A stretch of 33,633 bases of DNA from CAZTVN01 sp964617145 (lineage in GTDB: Bacteria > Patescibacteriota > Gracilibacteria > UBA1369 > JACRIC01). A program made the translations under genes and the position numbers. Below are positions 25,395 through 32,925 of the stretch, piece after piece. The notes beneath the pieces are model-generated. The model was given only the letters and a program-made list of their open reading frames with translations. It was not told the DNA's origin and searched no databases. The stretch spans positions 1-33,633 of the forward strand of contig CAZTVN010000004.1 in assembly GCA_964617145.1 (NCBI GenBank). The letters run 5' to 3'. Positions within the stretch are counted from its first letter, which is position 1. Every line of letters starts with the position of its first letter.

Positions 25395-27164
25395 CTAGTA
25401 TAGCATTTTCAAATAACATTCATGGCAATAAATCGCTGACTTTTTCGCTGGATCGTAACTCGTATTAAGTTCGATTTCACATTTCTGACAATGATTTTTC
25501 CAAAGTTTTCGAGAATTTCTTTGTTTCATGCGATCAAGATACCTTTGATCAGGATGTCTCTGCGGCAAGGGTAGTCCTGTTTTTTTGTAAAATTCGAATT
25601 CTTGTTTTATTATTTTGAAAGGTTTTTGTGTTATTTCGCAAAGTATTGCTGAATGGATGATGTCATCTGAAATGTCTTTTATGTACTTTGGAAGTTCGTC
25701 GGCAGGTATTGTTTTTGCAACTTCCGGAAATGGTGCTTGGTAGGTTGACCATGTGATATTTTTTGATCTAGCCTGATCTAACGTTAGAGGATAATATTCA
25801 TTCGCGCGGCTTTGATTGTAGGCAAAAGGAGAAAATTGAATAGGGAAAAACTCTCCGTATTCTTTGTTTTTAAGCTTCGTTGGACTGACAAAGTCAGATC
25901 CTCTCTCAGCCTGCGCGTTCGCCGCGAGAGAGCCGTTCTCGCCTCCCATGTGTGTAATAATTCTCGGGACCAAATCTTCATATTCCTCTTTTGAATATTG
26001 CTTATTTAAAATGCAATATGATTTTCTGTTTAACCCCACGCAACCAAAAACATTATTACAATTTTGCGTGCAGTCGCAGTAGATCGCATTTCGATTATCG
26101 TAAGTAAAATGACAAAATAAACAATTATAGCTGTTGATAATTGCGTGGCATTCGTACATAAGTTCTGCCCAGCCGACGTGATAAACATCCATGCTATCTT
26201 TCATATCGATGCCATCGTAACAATAGCGACAGTCCTCCATTCGGATTGAATCAAAACAATAAAAACAATTTTTGCTATTGAAAAGAAGATCGCCGAGACA
26301 ATCAATACTTTGCAACTGATACACTCCTGCATGAGAAGCTAAAAATTCTTTCGCCTTCATATATTCTTTTTTGAATTCGTTAAGTTTTTCAGATGAGAGT
26401 GGAAAAATTTTTTTCATATATTCTTCGTACTCTTGTTTTGAATATTGTTTATTGTGAATGCAGTATTGTTTGCTTCTTAAATTCCAGCACATAAAACAGT
26501 CTTTGCAGGCTATGCAGTCGTAACAAAACCAAACATCCGAACATCGTTTGATAAAATCGCAGAAGAATGCCTTGTAACTGCCCCAAGCATAGTATGTTTC
26601 GTAACACAGTTCGCAACCTTCCAAAAGATATGAACAATCGAAACAATCTCTGCAATGACCGATAATCCAATCGCTGTAATAAATATCCTCTGATTCAAAA
26701 ATAACCGCAGACATAAAACAATTTTTGTTTTTTCCCGAATGATTGGTAAATTCGCTGTTTTCACTTTGTTTATTTACGAGAGCGAGTCTTGGAACACTTA
26801 ATTGTAATTCGCGGAATTGCTCGAAAAATGGACGGGTGAAATCAAAATCTCTTCCATAACTTAAGGCATCCCATTTGTCAGACCACCAGATTTCTTGATC
26901 ATATACTTTAAAAGGTGAATCTGGAGGATACATGGAAATAATTTCCTTTCCACTAAAATCACATTTTCTTCGGTACATCCAACGTTCATTTCTGAATGCG
27001 AGTCTTCTTTGCTGACGACAATCAGGGCAGAGTTTTGGATGTGGTATTGGTTTTTTCGCTATGCTTGTTTCACCGATTTTATTATAGAAATCTTGATCTG
27101 TGTCGGTTATGAAAAATGTGTTACCACAGTTTTGACATGGGTTTGATGTTATGATGTTTTTCAT
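25395..27164 (-). CDS. Large Cys-rich, multi-zinc-ribbon protein of a CPR-type uncharacterised family
   Basis: A 589-residue protein with dozens of Cys, many as CxxC pairs. The N-terminal ribbon has C10/C13 (NPCQNCGNTF) and C46/C49 (LCPDCRQQRRLAFRNERW). A conserved block with WWSDKWD and YGRDFDF follows. There are then two Cys/Tyr-dense modules, each ending in a near-identical NKQYSK(Q/E)EYE segment (near residues 240 and 385). The C-terminal ribbon has CQKC and CHEC. I recall this architecture from many CPR genomes under misleading names, with no known function. The metal load suggests zinc-dependent nucleic-acid or protein binding, which is only inference. No signal or membrane segment is seen. 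It lies between vapBC and ispG. Confidence 0.8.
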   Translation of the reverse strand: MKNIITSNPCQNCGNTFFITDTDQDFYNKIGETSIAKKPIPHPKLCPDCRQQRRLAFRNERWMYRRKCDFSGKEIISMYPPDSPFKVYDQEIWWSDKWDALSYGRDFDFTRPFFEQFRELQLSVPRLALVNKQSENSEFTNHSGKNKNCFMSAVIFESEDIYYSDWIIGHCRDCFDCSYLLEGCELCYETYYAWGSYKAFFCDFIKRCSDVWFCYDCIACKDCFMCWNLRSKQYCIHNKQYSKQEYEEYMKKIFPLSSEKLNEFKKEYMKAKEFLASHAGVYQLQSIDCLGDLLFNSKNCFYCFDSIRMEDCRYCYDGIDMKDSMDVYHVGWAELMYECHAIINSYNCLFCHFTYDNRNAIYCDCTQNCNNVFGCVGLNRKSYCILNKQYSKEEYEDLVPRIITHMGGENGSLAANAQAERGSDFVSPTKLKNKEYGEFFPIQFSPFAYNQSRANEYYPLTLDQARSKNITWSTYQAPFPEVAKTIPADELPKYIKDISDDIIHSAILCEITQKPFKIIKQEFEFYKKTGLPLPQRHPDQRYLDRMKQRNSRKLWKNHCQKCEIELNTSYDPAKKSAIYCHECYLKMLY

Positions 27165-27188
27165 CGCTCTTTAAATTAAAGCGCTTTT

Positions 27189-27218
27189 ATCGTACTTCTT
27201 GTCTTAATTATATGTCAA
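27189..27218 (-). promoter_or_regulatory. Candidate promoter of the Cys-rich gene
   Basis: On the minus strand, -35 TTGACA (27213-27218) is followed after 18 bases by TACGAT (27189-27194), about 24 bases before the ATG. The -35 lies in one copy of the 35-bp tandem duplication. The other copy carries the same TTGACA but GACGAG at the -10 position. Confidence 0.45.
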
Positions 27219-27264
27219 TTTTTCTCGTCCTTCTTGTCTTAATTATATGTCAATTTTTCTCGTC
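27195..27264. repeat. Perfect 35-bp tandem duplication
   Basis: Two identical adjacent 35-bp units occupy 27195-27229 and 27230-27264, upstream of the Cys-rich gene. Each carries, on the minus strand, TTGACA directly abutting TATAAT. Their identity indicates a recent duplication. Confidence 0.95.
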
Positions 27265-27294
27265 AAAATTTTATTTATTTTTTAAATTTTAATC

Positions 27295-27669
27295 TTATTT
27301 TTTGCTTTCTTTTAAAAGTTTTTTATCAAAAGTACAGATATTCATCCCTCTCGAATCTTCTAGAACGAGTAATGATATATCAACAAAGGAAAGATTTTTA
27401 TTCTGTTTTTGAAACCTTTTAATGGTTTCCTGAAGTTCATCGTTGGTCAATCTTATAAATTCGATATCCTTATTTTTCACTAATATATCAATAGCTCTTG
27501 ATGCTATTTCTTTTCCTTCTTTAAAGAGCAATACCGTTGCAACCTCTAACAAAATATAATCAGTTATTGCTCTGTTTGATAATTTCTCTATCCACTCTAC
27601 GGCATTAGCGTGATTTTCTTCTTCTTTCCGAAAATAGGAAATAATCAATGAAGAATCTATAATATTCAT
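27295..27669 (-). CDS. vapC: VapC-type PIN-domain toxin
   Basis: A 124-residue PIN-domain protein, predicted to be an Mg-dependent ribonuclease. Acidic active-site residues are in place: D5 (NIIDSSLI), E42 (LLEVATVL), D97 (SFVDISLL) and D115 (CTFDKKLL). Its ATG overlaps the stop of the upstream antitoxin by one base (TAATG), the usual coupling of such pairs. The pair is visibly more AT-rich than its surroundings, which fits acquisition by transfer. Confidence 0.9.
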   Translation of the reverse strand: MNIIDSSLIISYFRKEEENHANAVEWIEKLSNRAITDYILLEVATVLLFKEGKEIASRAIDILVKNKDIEFIRLTNDELQETIKRFQKQNKNLSFVDISLLVLEDSRGMNICTFDKKLLKESKK

Positions 27670-27935
27670 TATTTTGATTCGTGATAGATGATTTTATCTA
27701 TCTGTTCTGAGAGATTTTTTACTCTTTTATTTTTTGAGTGAAACATTCCTTTTCGTAAATCTCTCAATGTATATTTTTTTTCTTTTTTACTATCATTCAA
27801 CTTCATAATTTTTACAGGCATTATCACAAATTCATCATCTTTCACTTCATAAGTAAATACATCGGTTTTATATTTACTTCTGTAGATTTTTGGTAAAGTT
27901 ATTTGCCCACTTTTTCCAACTTTTATAAAATTCAT
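27669..27935 (-). CDS. vapB: AbrB/MazE-type antitoxin of the vapBC pair
   Basis: An 88-residue protein with an N-terminal swapped-hairpin DNA-binding domain (KVGKSGQITLPKIYRSKY, the typical start of AbrB-like antitoxins) and a charged C-terminal tail that should wrap the toxin. It precedes and overlaps the PIN toxin gene. Perfect inverted repeats upstream are likely its own operator. The toxin partner makes the assignment strong, though AbrB-like regulators without toxin function also exist. Confidence 0.88.
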   Translation of the reverse strand: MNFIKVGKSGQITLPKIYRSKYKTDVFTYEVKDDEFVIMPVKIMKLNDSKKEKKYTLRDLRKGMFHSKNKRVKNLSEQIDKIIYHESK

Positions 27936-27944
27936 ATTTTATGA

Positions 27945-27962
27945 ATTCATGATTTCATGAAT
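27945..27962. promoter_or_regulatory. vapBC operator (perfect inverted repeat)
   Basis: ATTCATGA-TT-TCATGAAT is a perfect 8+2+8 inverted repeat between the -10 and the antitoxin ATG. A second one, TTCATA-TTT-TATGAA (27931-27945), overlaps the start codon. Repeated TTCAT elements are suited to cooperative binding by the AbrB-like antitoxin. Confidence 0.65.
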
Positions 27963-27991
27963 ATGATATTACTTTCGCCATTTTTCTACAA
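27963..27991 (-). promoter_or_regulatory. Candidate vapBC promoter
   Basis: On the minus strand, -35 TTGTAG (27986-27991) and -10 TATCAT (27963-27968) are separated by 17 bases. The operator begins immediately after the -10. Confidence 0.5.
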
Positions 27992-28000
27992 GTTAAAATT

Positions 28001-29527
28001 TTAGATTGCTTCTTTCTGCGCATGAATTCTTCGTATTTCTCTACGATTCAAAACATCGATCAATGCCTTACCTGAGGCAATAACGATATCAGTGTCAGAT
28101 CCGTGGCCGCAAGTCCAATTTCCTTTTTCATCTTCCCATTCAATATTCACCACGCCAATAGCCTCTCGATCTTGCGTAAGAGCTTTTATTGTAAAACTTT
28201 TCAAATTTCCCTTCAGCGCTGTCGCCTTAATAATGGCTGCGTACAGAGCATCGACAGGCCCATCGCCTCCTGAATTTTCTTCTATCATTTTTTGTCCGAC
28301 ACGAATTTTTACCTTTGCGCGAGCACCGCTTTCCATTTCAGAAATTATTTTTGCATCAAGCATCTCATATTTTTTTTGAAAATCTTGATTACTCGCGATC
28401 AAAATAAGGTCTTCGTCATAAATATTTTTCTTTTTGTCGGCGAGATCTTTAAATTTTCTAAAAATTTCTTCCAAGTCTCCTTTTTCAACCCCTATCCCCA
28501 ATTCTTTCAAACGATTTTCTAAAGCATTTCTTCCTGAATGCTTTCCAAAAATAAGCTCGTTTGATTTATATCCAACATCCTCAGGTTTCATGATTTCATA
28601 GGTCATGCGATGCGCCAATACTCCATGCTGATGAATTCCTGCTTCGTGCGCAAATGCGTTTCTGCCTACGATAGCTTTATTTGCTTGGACATGCTGTCCA
28701 GTAATACTCGATAAAAGTTTACTTGTCGCTAAAATTTGTTTTGTATTGATATTGGTTTTTACATTATAAAATTCAGGTCTTGTTTTTATGGCCATAACGA
28801 CTTCTTCGAGTGATGCATTTCCTGCCCGCTCTCCTATTCCATTTATCGTGCATTCTATCTGCCTCGCTCCATTTTTTATTCCCGCCAAACTATTCGAAAC
28901 GGCAAGACCCAAATCATTGTGACAGTGGGTTGATGTGACTATTTTCTTCATTCCTGGAACATTTTCAATCAAAAAATGTATCAAATCGCCAAATTCTTCG
29001 GGAACCGCATACCCTACCGTATCAGGGATATTGATGGTATCCGCTCCTGCCCTAATGGCTTCTCTCAATATTTCTATCAAAAATTTTCTATCTGAGCGCG
29101 TGGCGTCTTCCGGCGAAAAATCTATACCACAATTTTTTCCAAATGATCGAGCTAATTTTATTCCCATAATTGCCTTTTTTATGGCTTCGTCTTTTGTAAT
29201 TTTCAATTTGTGCTTCAAATGAATATCACTGGTCGCGATAAAAACATGAATACGAGGTTTTTTTGCATTTTTTAAGGCTTTCATGCAAGATACGATATCT
29301 TCTTCTTTGCACCGAGCTAAGGCGCATATTTCCGGTCCTTTCATTTCTTCTGCAATTTGCTTTACGGCTTCAAAATCATCTTTAGATGCATTGGGGAAAC
29401 CTGCCTCGATTACGTCGACGCCGAGATTTGTAAGTTGTTTCGCAAGTAAAAGTTTTTCTTTCAGATTCATGGAAAATCCAGGAGCTTGTTCGCCGTCTCG
29501 CAGAGTAGTGTCGAAAATTTTAATCAT
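28001..29527 (-). CDS. leuA: 2-isopropylmalate synthase
   Basis: It catalyses the first committed step of leucine synthesis, acetyl-CoA plus 2-oxoisovalerate to 2-isopropylmalate. The 508-residue protein has FDTTLRDGEQAPG with metal ligand D11, the HCHNDLGLA metal-binding pair H201 and H203, and GIGERAGNASLEE. It also has a full C-terminal LeuA regulatory domain (from about 370, with SGGDGPVDALYAAI), so leucine feedback inhibition is likely. It is the last gene of leuC-leuD-leuB-leuA, 11 bases after leuB. The DGEQAPGFSMN form is typical of leucine-pathway enzymes rather than citramalate or homocitrate synthases, though close paralogues cannot be fully excluded. Confidence 0.95.
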   Translation of the reverse strand: MIKIFDTTLRDGEQAPGFSMNLKEKLLLAKQLTNLGVDVIEAGFPNASKDDFEAVKQIAEEMKGPEICALARCKEEDIVSCMKALKNAKKPRIHVFIATSDIHLKHKLKITKDEAIKKAIMGIKLARSFGKNCGIDFSPEDATRSDRKFLIEILREAIRAGADTINIPDTVGYAVPEEFGDLIHFLIENVPGMKKIVTSTHCHNDLGLAVSNSLAGIKNGARQIECTINGIGERAGNASLEEVVMAIKTRPEFYNVKTNINTKQILATSKLLSSITGQHVQANKAIVGRNAFAHEAGIHQHGVLAHRMTYEIMKPEDVGYKSNELIFGKHSGRNALENRLKELGIGVEKGDLEEIFRKFKDLADKKKNIYDEDLILIASNQDFQKKYEMLDAKIISEMESGARAKVKIRVGQKMIEENSGGDGPVDALYAAIIKATALKGNLKSFTIKALTQDREAIGVVNIEWEDEKGNWTCGHGSDTDIVIASGKALIDVLNRREIRRIHAQKEAI

Positions 29528-29538
29528 GGAATTTTTGG

Positions 29539-30681
29539 TTAAAAATATGGTGAATTACGTGAGCGAAACGTTCGCCAAAAACGTCGTTGCATCTTGTCAG
29601 GTCTAACATCTACGACTAAAAAATATTTTACTATCGCGTCGCCCATTGCTTCCGTTTTAAGTGTGCCACCCAAATCACGCGTTCGGTGTCCTGCTTCAAG
29701 CGCATATAAAACAGCGTCTTGGATCGCGTCATGCTCTTTAGAGAGGCCAAATGAGTATTTCAGCATCATTGCGCAGGAGAGAATCATTCCAATAGGATTC
29801 GCGATTCCTTTTCCCGCAATGTCCTGCGCACTTCCTGATGATGGTTCATAGAGCCCAAAACCTTTATTATTGAAACTTGCCGAAGGAAGCATCCCAAGTG
29901 AACCTGAAAAAATGCTTATTTCATCGGAAATAATGTCCCCAAACATATTCGGCATTAAAAGGACGTCAAACTCATGTGGTCTTTTCAGTACCTGCATAGA
30001 ACAATTATCGACCAACATGTGTTCGAGAATACAATCGGGATAAAGTAAGGCGACTTTTTCTACAACTTTGCGCCACAATTTACTGCAATCTAAAACATTT
30101 GCCTTATCGACCGATGTAACTTTTTTTCGTCTTTTTAAAGCGAACTTAAAGGCAACTCGTGCGACATTTTCAATCGTTTTTTCATCGTATGTCATAACAT
30201 CAGAAGCAACCAAAATCCCGTTCTTTTTTTCCGTTTTATGTTCGCCAAAATATATATCGCTTTTGAGCTCTCGAATGCAAAGGATGTCGACTCCTTTTTC
30301 GATAATTTCTTTTTTTAACACGCAAAAATCTGTCAGTGATTTATATGTTTTTACAGGCCTTACATTAATGTGAAATTGAAAATATTTTCGTATTTCAAGG
30401 AGAGCGTTTTTCTCACAATTTTGCCACTTTGCAGCCATTTGATTCGCTACAGGCCCTCCAACCGCGCCAAAAAGAATAGCATCACTTTTTCTGCATATCT
30501 TCTTCGTTTCTTCTGGAAAATGCACACCATGGGTATCATAGGCTGCGCCCCCAATCAAAGCTTGTTGATATTCAAAAGTATGATGATATATTTTTGCGAT
30601 ATGATTTAAAATCTTTATAGATTCTTTCATTATTTCTATACCTATTCCGTCTCCTGAGAGTATCGCTATTTTCTTTTTCAT
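29539..30681 (-). CDS. leuB: 3-isopropylmalate dehydrogenase
   Basis: It oxidises and decarboxylates 3-isopropylmalate with NAD. The 380-residue protein has the GDGIGIEIM start, FGAVGGP, a catalytic Tyr in SDIYFGEHK, a catalytic Lys in VDKANVLDCSK, and the metal-binding Asp residues in FGDIISDEISIFSGSLGMLPSAS. Two oddities: the usual RELTGG before YFG is RELKSD here, and there is a roughly 20-residue basic, aromatic tail (about 360-380, PDKMQRRFWRTFRSRN) beyond the usual end. It lies 11 bases after leuD in the operon. The operon partners make LeuB far more likely than isocitrate or tartrate dehydrogenase. Confidence 0.94.
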   Translation of the reverse strand: MKKKIAILSGDGIGIEIMKESIKILNHIAKIYHHTFEYQQALIGGAAYDTHGVHFPEETKKICRKSDAILFGAVGGPVANQMAAKWQNCEKNALLEIRKYFQFHINVRPVKTYKSLTDFCVLKKEIIEKGVDILCIRELKSDIYFGEHKTEKKNGILVASDVMTYDEKTIENVARVAFKFALKRRKKVTSVDKANVLDCSKLWRKVVEKVALLYPDCILEHMLVDNCSMQVLKRPHEFDVLLMPNMFGDIISDEISIFSGSLGMLPSASFNNKGFGLYEPSSGSAQDIAGKGIANPIGMILSCAMMLKYSFGLSKEHDAIQDAVLYALEAGHRTRDLGGTLKTEAMGDAIVKYFLVVDVRPDKMQRRFWRTFRSRNSPYF

Positions 30682-30692
30682 ATTAGGAAATT

Positions 30693-31334
30693 TTATATTT
30701 TACTTATGTCAAAAAATATATATTTTTTATGCTTATTTTCGTATTTTTTTATATTCTCCAGATTCTCCAAAAGATAATCAAAATCACTGATTTCTTTCAT
30801 GAGACATTCTTTCCGATAGGGATTCATTTCAAATCTTAGAATATGAGGAACTATGTTTTTCCGCATGTCCCTTCCTTTTATCTCATGAGCTAAGGACACT
30901 TTTTGTTCATACAAATTCACTTCTATTTCGTAGGGAAAATGTTTTTTCTCTTGCTCAAAAATCTCCTCAATGATTTTTGATGAAAGTTTTATTGGCAGGA
31001 GATGATTTTTTAATGCGTTATTATAAAAAATATCAGCAAAACTTTCGGCTAAAATCACCTTGATACCAAAATCTTTCAGCGCCCAGACAGCATGCTCGCG
31101 CGAACTTCCGCAACCAAAATTATTTCCTGTCACAAGAATTTTTGCCCTATGATAGTGCTTATCATTTAACGGAAAATCTTTTTCTTGTTCACTTAAATGA
31201 GCGAAAAGATGTTTCCCTAATCCTTTTTGCGTGGTTCCAACAAGAAATTGCGCAGGAATAATGATATCCGTATCGATATCCTTTCTTGGAATTGGAATAA
31301 CCTGCGATCGAATTATAAAGGAAGGCTCGTTCAT
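30693..31334 (-). CDS. leuD: 3-isopropylmalate dehydratase small subunit
   Basis: The swivel subunit of isopropylmalate isomerase, which pairs with LeuC. The 213 residues carry PRKDIDTDIIIPAQFL near the start and GNNFGCGSSREHAVWALKDF (70-89), then the ESFADIFYNNALKNHLLP block. The length is that of bacterial LeuD (about 200). The ATG overlaps the leuC stop as ATGA, which implies coupled synthesis of the two subunits in equal amounts. Confidence 0.96.
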   Translation of the reverse strand: MNEPSFIIRSQVIPIPRKDIDTDIIIPAQFLVGTTQKGLGKHLFAHLSEQEKDFPLNDKHYHRAKILVTGNNFGCGSSREHAVWALKDFGIKVILAESFADIFYNNALKNHLLPIKLSSKIIEEIFEQEKKHFPYEIEVNLYEQKVSLAHEIKGRDMRKNIVPHILRFEMNPYRKECLMKEISDFDYLLENLENIKKYENKHKKYIFFDISKI

Positions 31335-32752
31335 AGAAATTTTCTTACATCGGTTATTTCTCCTGTTATGGCCGATGCTGCTGCCATAATTGGACTTGCT
31401 AGGTGGGTGATGGATTTTGGGCCTTGCCGACCAATGAAATTTCGGTTACTTGTTGAGAGGCATCGATTTCCTTGAGGGACTTTATCTTCATTCATGGCTA
31501 TGCACATGCTACAACCAGAATTTCGGAACAAGCATCCGGCACGTTCAAAAATTTCTCGCAGTCCCTCTTCTTCAGCCTGCTTTTTTACCACTTCCGATCC
31601 GGGCACAACATAAACTTTTACCCCCTTTTTGACACGTTTACCGTTTAAGATTTTCGCTGCCTGCCGTAAATCACTGATTCTGGCATTTGTGCAGGAGCCA
31701 ATAAAAACATAGTCAATTTTTACTCCTTCTATTTTGTTTTGAGGTTTAAGATTTACATATTCTAAGGCTTTTTCGATACTTTCTTTTTCGGCACCAAAAA
31801 ATTTTGAAGGATCGGGAATACGCTCATTAACTTCTATCGCCATTTCAGGATTGATTCCCCATGTCACCATCGGCGCCATGCCTTCGATATCAATGGTTAT
31901 TTTTTTATCATATTTCGCATCATGGTCGCTTTTTAACGTTTTCCAAAAATTGACAGCTTTTTCCCATTTTTGCCCTTTCGGCGAACAGGGTTTTTCTTTG
32001 AGATATTCATAGGTTATTTCATCAGGAGCTATGAGTCCTGCACGCGATCCACATTCGATGCTCATATTACAAACGGTCATCCGCTCTTCCATGGAAAGTT
32101 CTTGTATAGGCTTTCCTCCATATTCGATAACGTGTCCTGTCCCCCCACCGATACCTATCGTTTGAATGAGTTTCAAAATCAAATCTTTGGCAGTAATTCC
32201 TTTACCTCTTTTTCCGGAGAATGTGACTCTCATGGTTTTGGGCTTTTGAAAAATCATGCAGGAAGTCGCAAGCACATGAGCAATTTCGGTTGAACCGATG
32301 CCAAAAGCAAGAGCTCCGAAGGCTCCATGTGTTGAAGTGTGGCTATCTCCGCAAACAATGGTGAGTCCTGGTTGCGTTATACCAAGTTCTGGACCAATCA
32401 CATGCACAATTCCTTGATTTTCGCTGCCTAAATCTAAAAGCCGAATACCAAAATCTTTACAATTTTTTCGAATGGTTATGATCTGATCGCGTGAAAATGG
32501 ATTTAAGAGCTTGTCGCGATCGTGTGCTGTTGAAATATTGTGATCAATAGTTGCGAGCGTTCGAGATTTCCCGTACACTTTGAGATTTCTTTTTTTTAAT
32601 TCGGAAAAGGCTTGTGGTGAAGTCACCTCATGGATAAATTGCAGGTCAATAAATAGGACATCAGGATATGCTTTTTCGTGGACATCCTGAGAAATGTTCT
32701 TAGATTTCACCACATGCGAATTCCAAATTTTTTCAATAATATTTTTTGGCAT
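31331..32752 (-). CDS. leuC: 3-isopropylmalate dehydratase large subunit (4Fe-4S)
   Basis: The aconitase-family catalytic subunit that isomerises 2- to 3-isopropylmalate through a 4Fe-4S cluster. The 473-residue protein has the cluster ligands C354 (GSCTNARI) and C414 and C417 (SGCSMC). Substrate and family blocks include CGDSHTSTHGAFGALAFGIG and HVIEYGG. It is the first structural gene of the operon. Its ATG lies only about 5 bases beyond the U-tract of an intrinsic terminator in the leader, so its expression should depend on attenuation. It is a likely client of the SUF system. Confidence 0.97.
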   Translation of the reverse strand: MPKNIIEKIWNSHVVKSKNISQDVHEKAYPDVLFIDLQFIHEVTSPQAFSELKKRNLKVYGKSRTLATIDHNISTAHDRDKLLNPFSRDQIITIRKNCKDFGIRLLDLGSENQGIVHVIGPELGITQPGLTIVCGDSHTSTHGAFGALAFGIGSTEIAHVLATSCMIFQKPKTMRVTFSGKRGKGITAKDLILKLIQTIGIGGGTGHVIEYGGKPIQELSMEERMTVCNMSIECGSRAGLIAPDEITYEYLKEKPCSPKGQKWEKAVNFWKTLKSDHDAKYDKKITIDIEGMAPMVTWGINPEMAIEVNERIPDPSKFFGAEKESIEKALEYVNLKPQNKIEGVKIDYVFIGSCTNARISDLRQAAKILNGKRVKKGVKVYVVPGSEVVKKQAEEEGLREIFERAGCLFRNSGCSMCIAMNEDKVPQGNRCLSTSNRNFIGRQGPKSITHLASPIMAAASAITGEITDVRKFL

Positions 32753-32757
32753 AATAC

Positions 32758-32793
32758 AAAAAAATCGCTATCTTTTTTGTTTCGGCGATAGCG
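32758..32793 (-). terminator. Intrinsic terminator (3:4 stem) of the leu attenuator
   Basis: On the minus strand, CGCTATC (32787-32793) pairs perfectly with GATAGCG (32766-32772) across a 14-base loop, followed by A and seven T (32758-32764). It lies inside the operon leader, directly before leuC, so it must be conditionally avoided. Confidence 0.85.
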
Positions 32794-32858
32794 TTTTCCT
32801 TTTACAATAACCACACTCGCCAAAACCTATGCCCCGAGAAGGAGTGGAAGGTTTTGGC
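32779..32858 (-). promoter_or_regulatory. leu attenuator: alternative RNA pairings 1:2 and 2:3
   Basis: Segment 1 (GCCAAAACC, 32850-32858, within the leader peptide) pairs perfectly with segment 2 (GGTTTTGGC, 32819-32827). Segment 2 shifted by a few bases (GTTTTGGCGA, 32817-32826) also pairs with segment 3 (TCGCCGAAAC, 32779-32788): ten pairs with one G-U. Segment 3 overlaps the 5' arm of the terminator. Pairing 2:3 therefore blocks the terminator, and 1:2 or a ribosome on segment 2 allows it. Confidence 0.85.
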
Positions 32859-32886
32859 TTGAGATTGTGATTATTCTTTTCTTCAT
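32827..32886 (-). CDS. leuL: Leucine-rich leader peptide of the leu operon
   Basis: A 19-codon open frame from ATG (32886) to TAG (32827-32829) encodes MKKRIITISSQNLPLLLGA. Codons 13, 15, 16 and 17 are Leu (CTT, CTC, CTT, CTC), with Pro at 14. A ribosome waiting for Leu-tRNA there would cover segment 1 of the leader RNA and free segment 2 for the antiterminator. A ribosome reaching the stop would sit on segment 2 and favour termination. The ATG lies 10 bases after the -10 element, so the mRNA would be leaderless or nearly so. This is the expected role of a LeuL peptide; the sequence does not resemble E. coli LeuL apart from the Leu run. Confidence 0.85.
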   Translation of the reverse strand: MKKRIITISSQNLPLLLGA

Positions 32887-32896
32887 ATCTTGCGCT

Positions 32897-32925
32897 ATTT
32901 TAGATGGACGCGTTTTCGCTGTCAA
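32897..32925 (-). promoter_or_regulatory. Promoter of the leuL-leuCDBA operon
   Basis: On the minus strand, -35 TTGACA (32920-32925) and -10 TAAAAT (32897-32902) are separated by exactly 17 bases. One mismatch to consensus in total. The predicted start is near 32890, a few bases before the leader-peptide ATG. Confidence 0.8.

Noticed and set aside
27195..27264. CRISPR-like repeat
   Set aside because: Only two directly abutting copies, no spacers and no cas genes.
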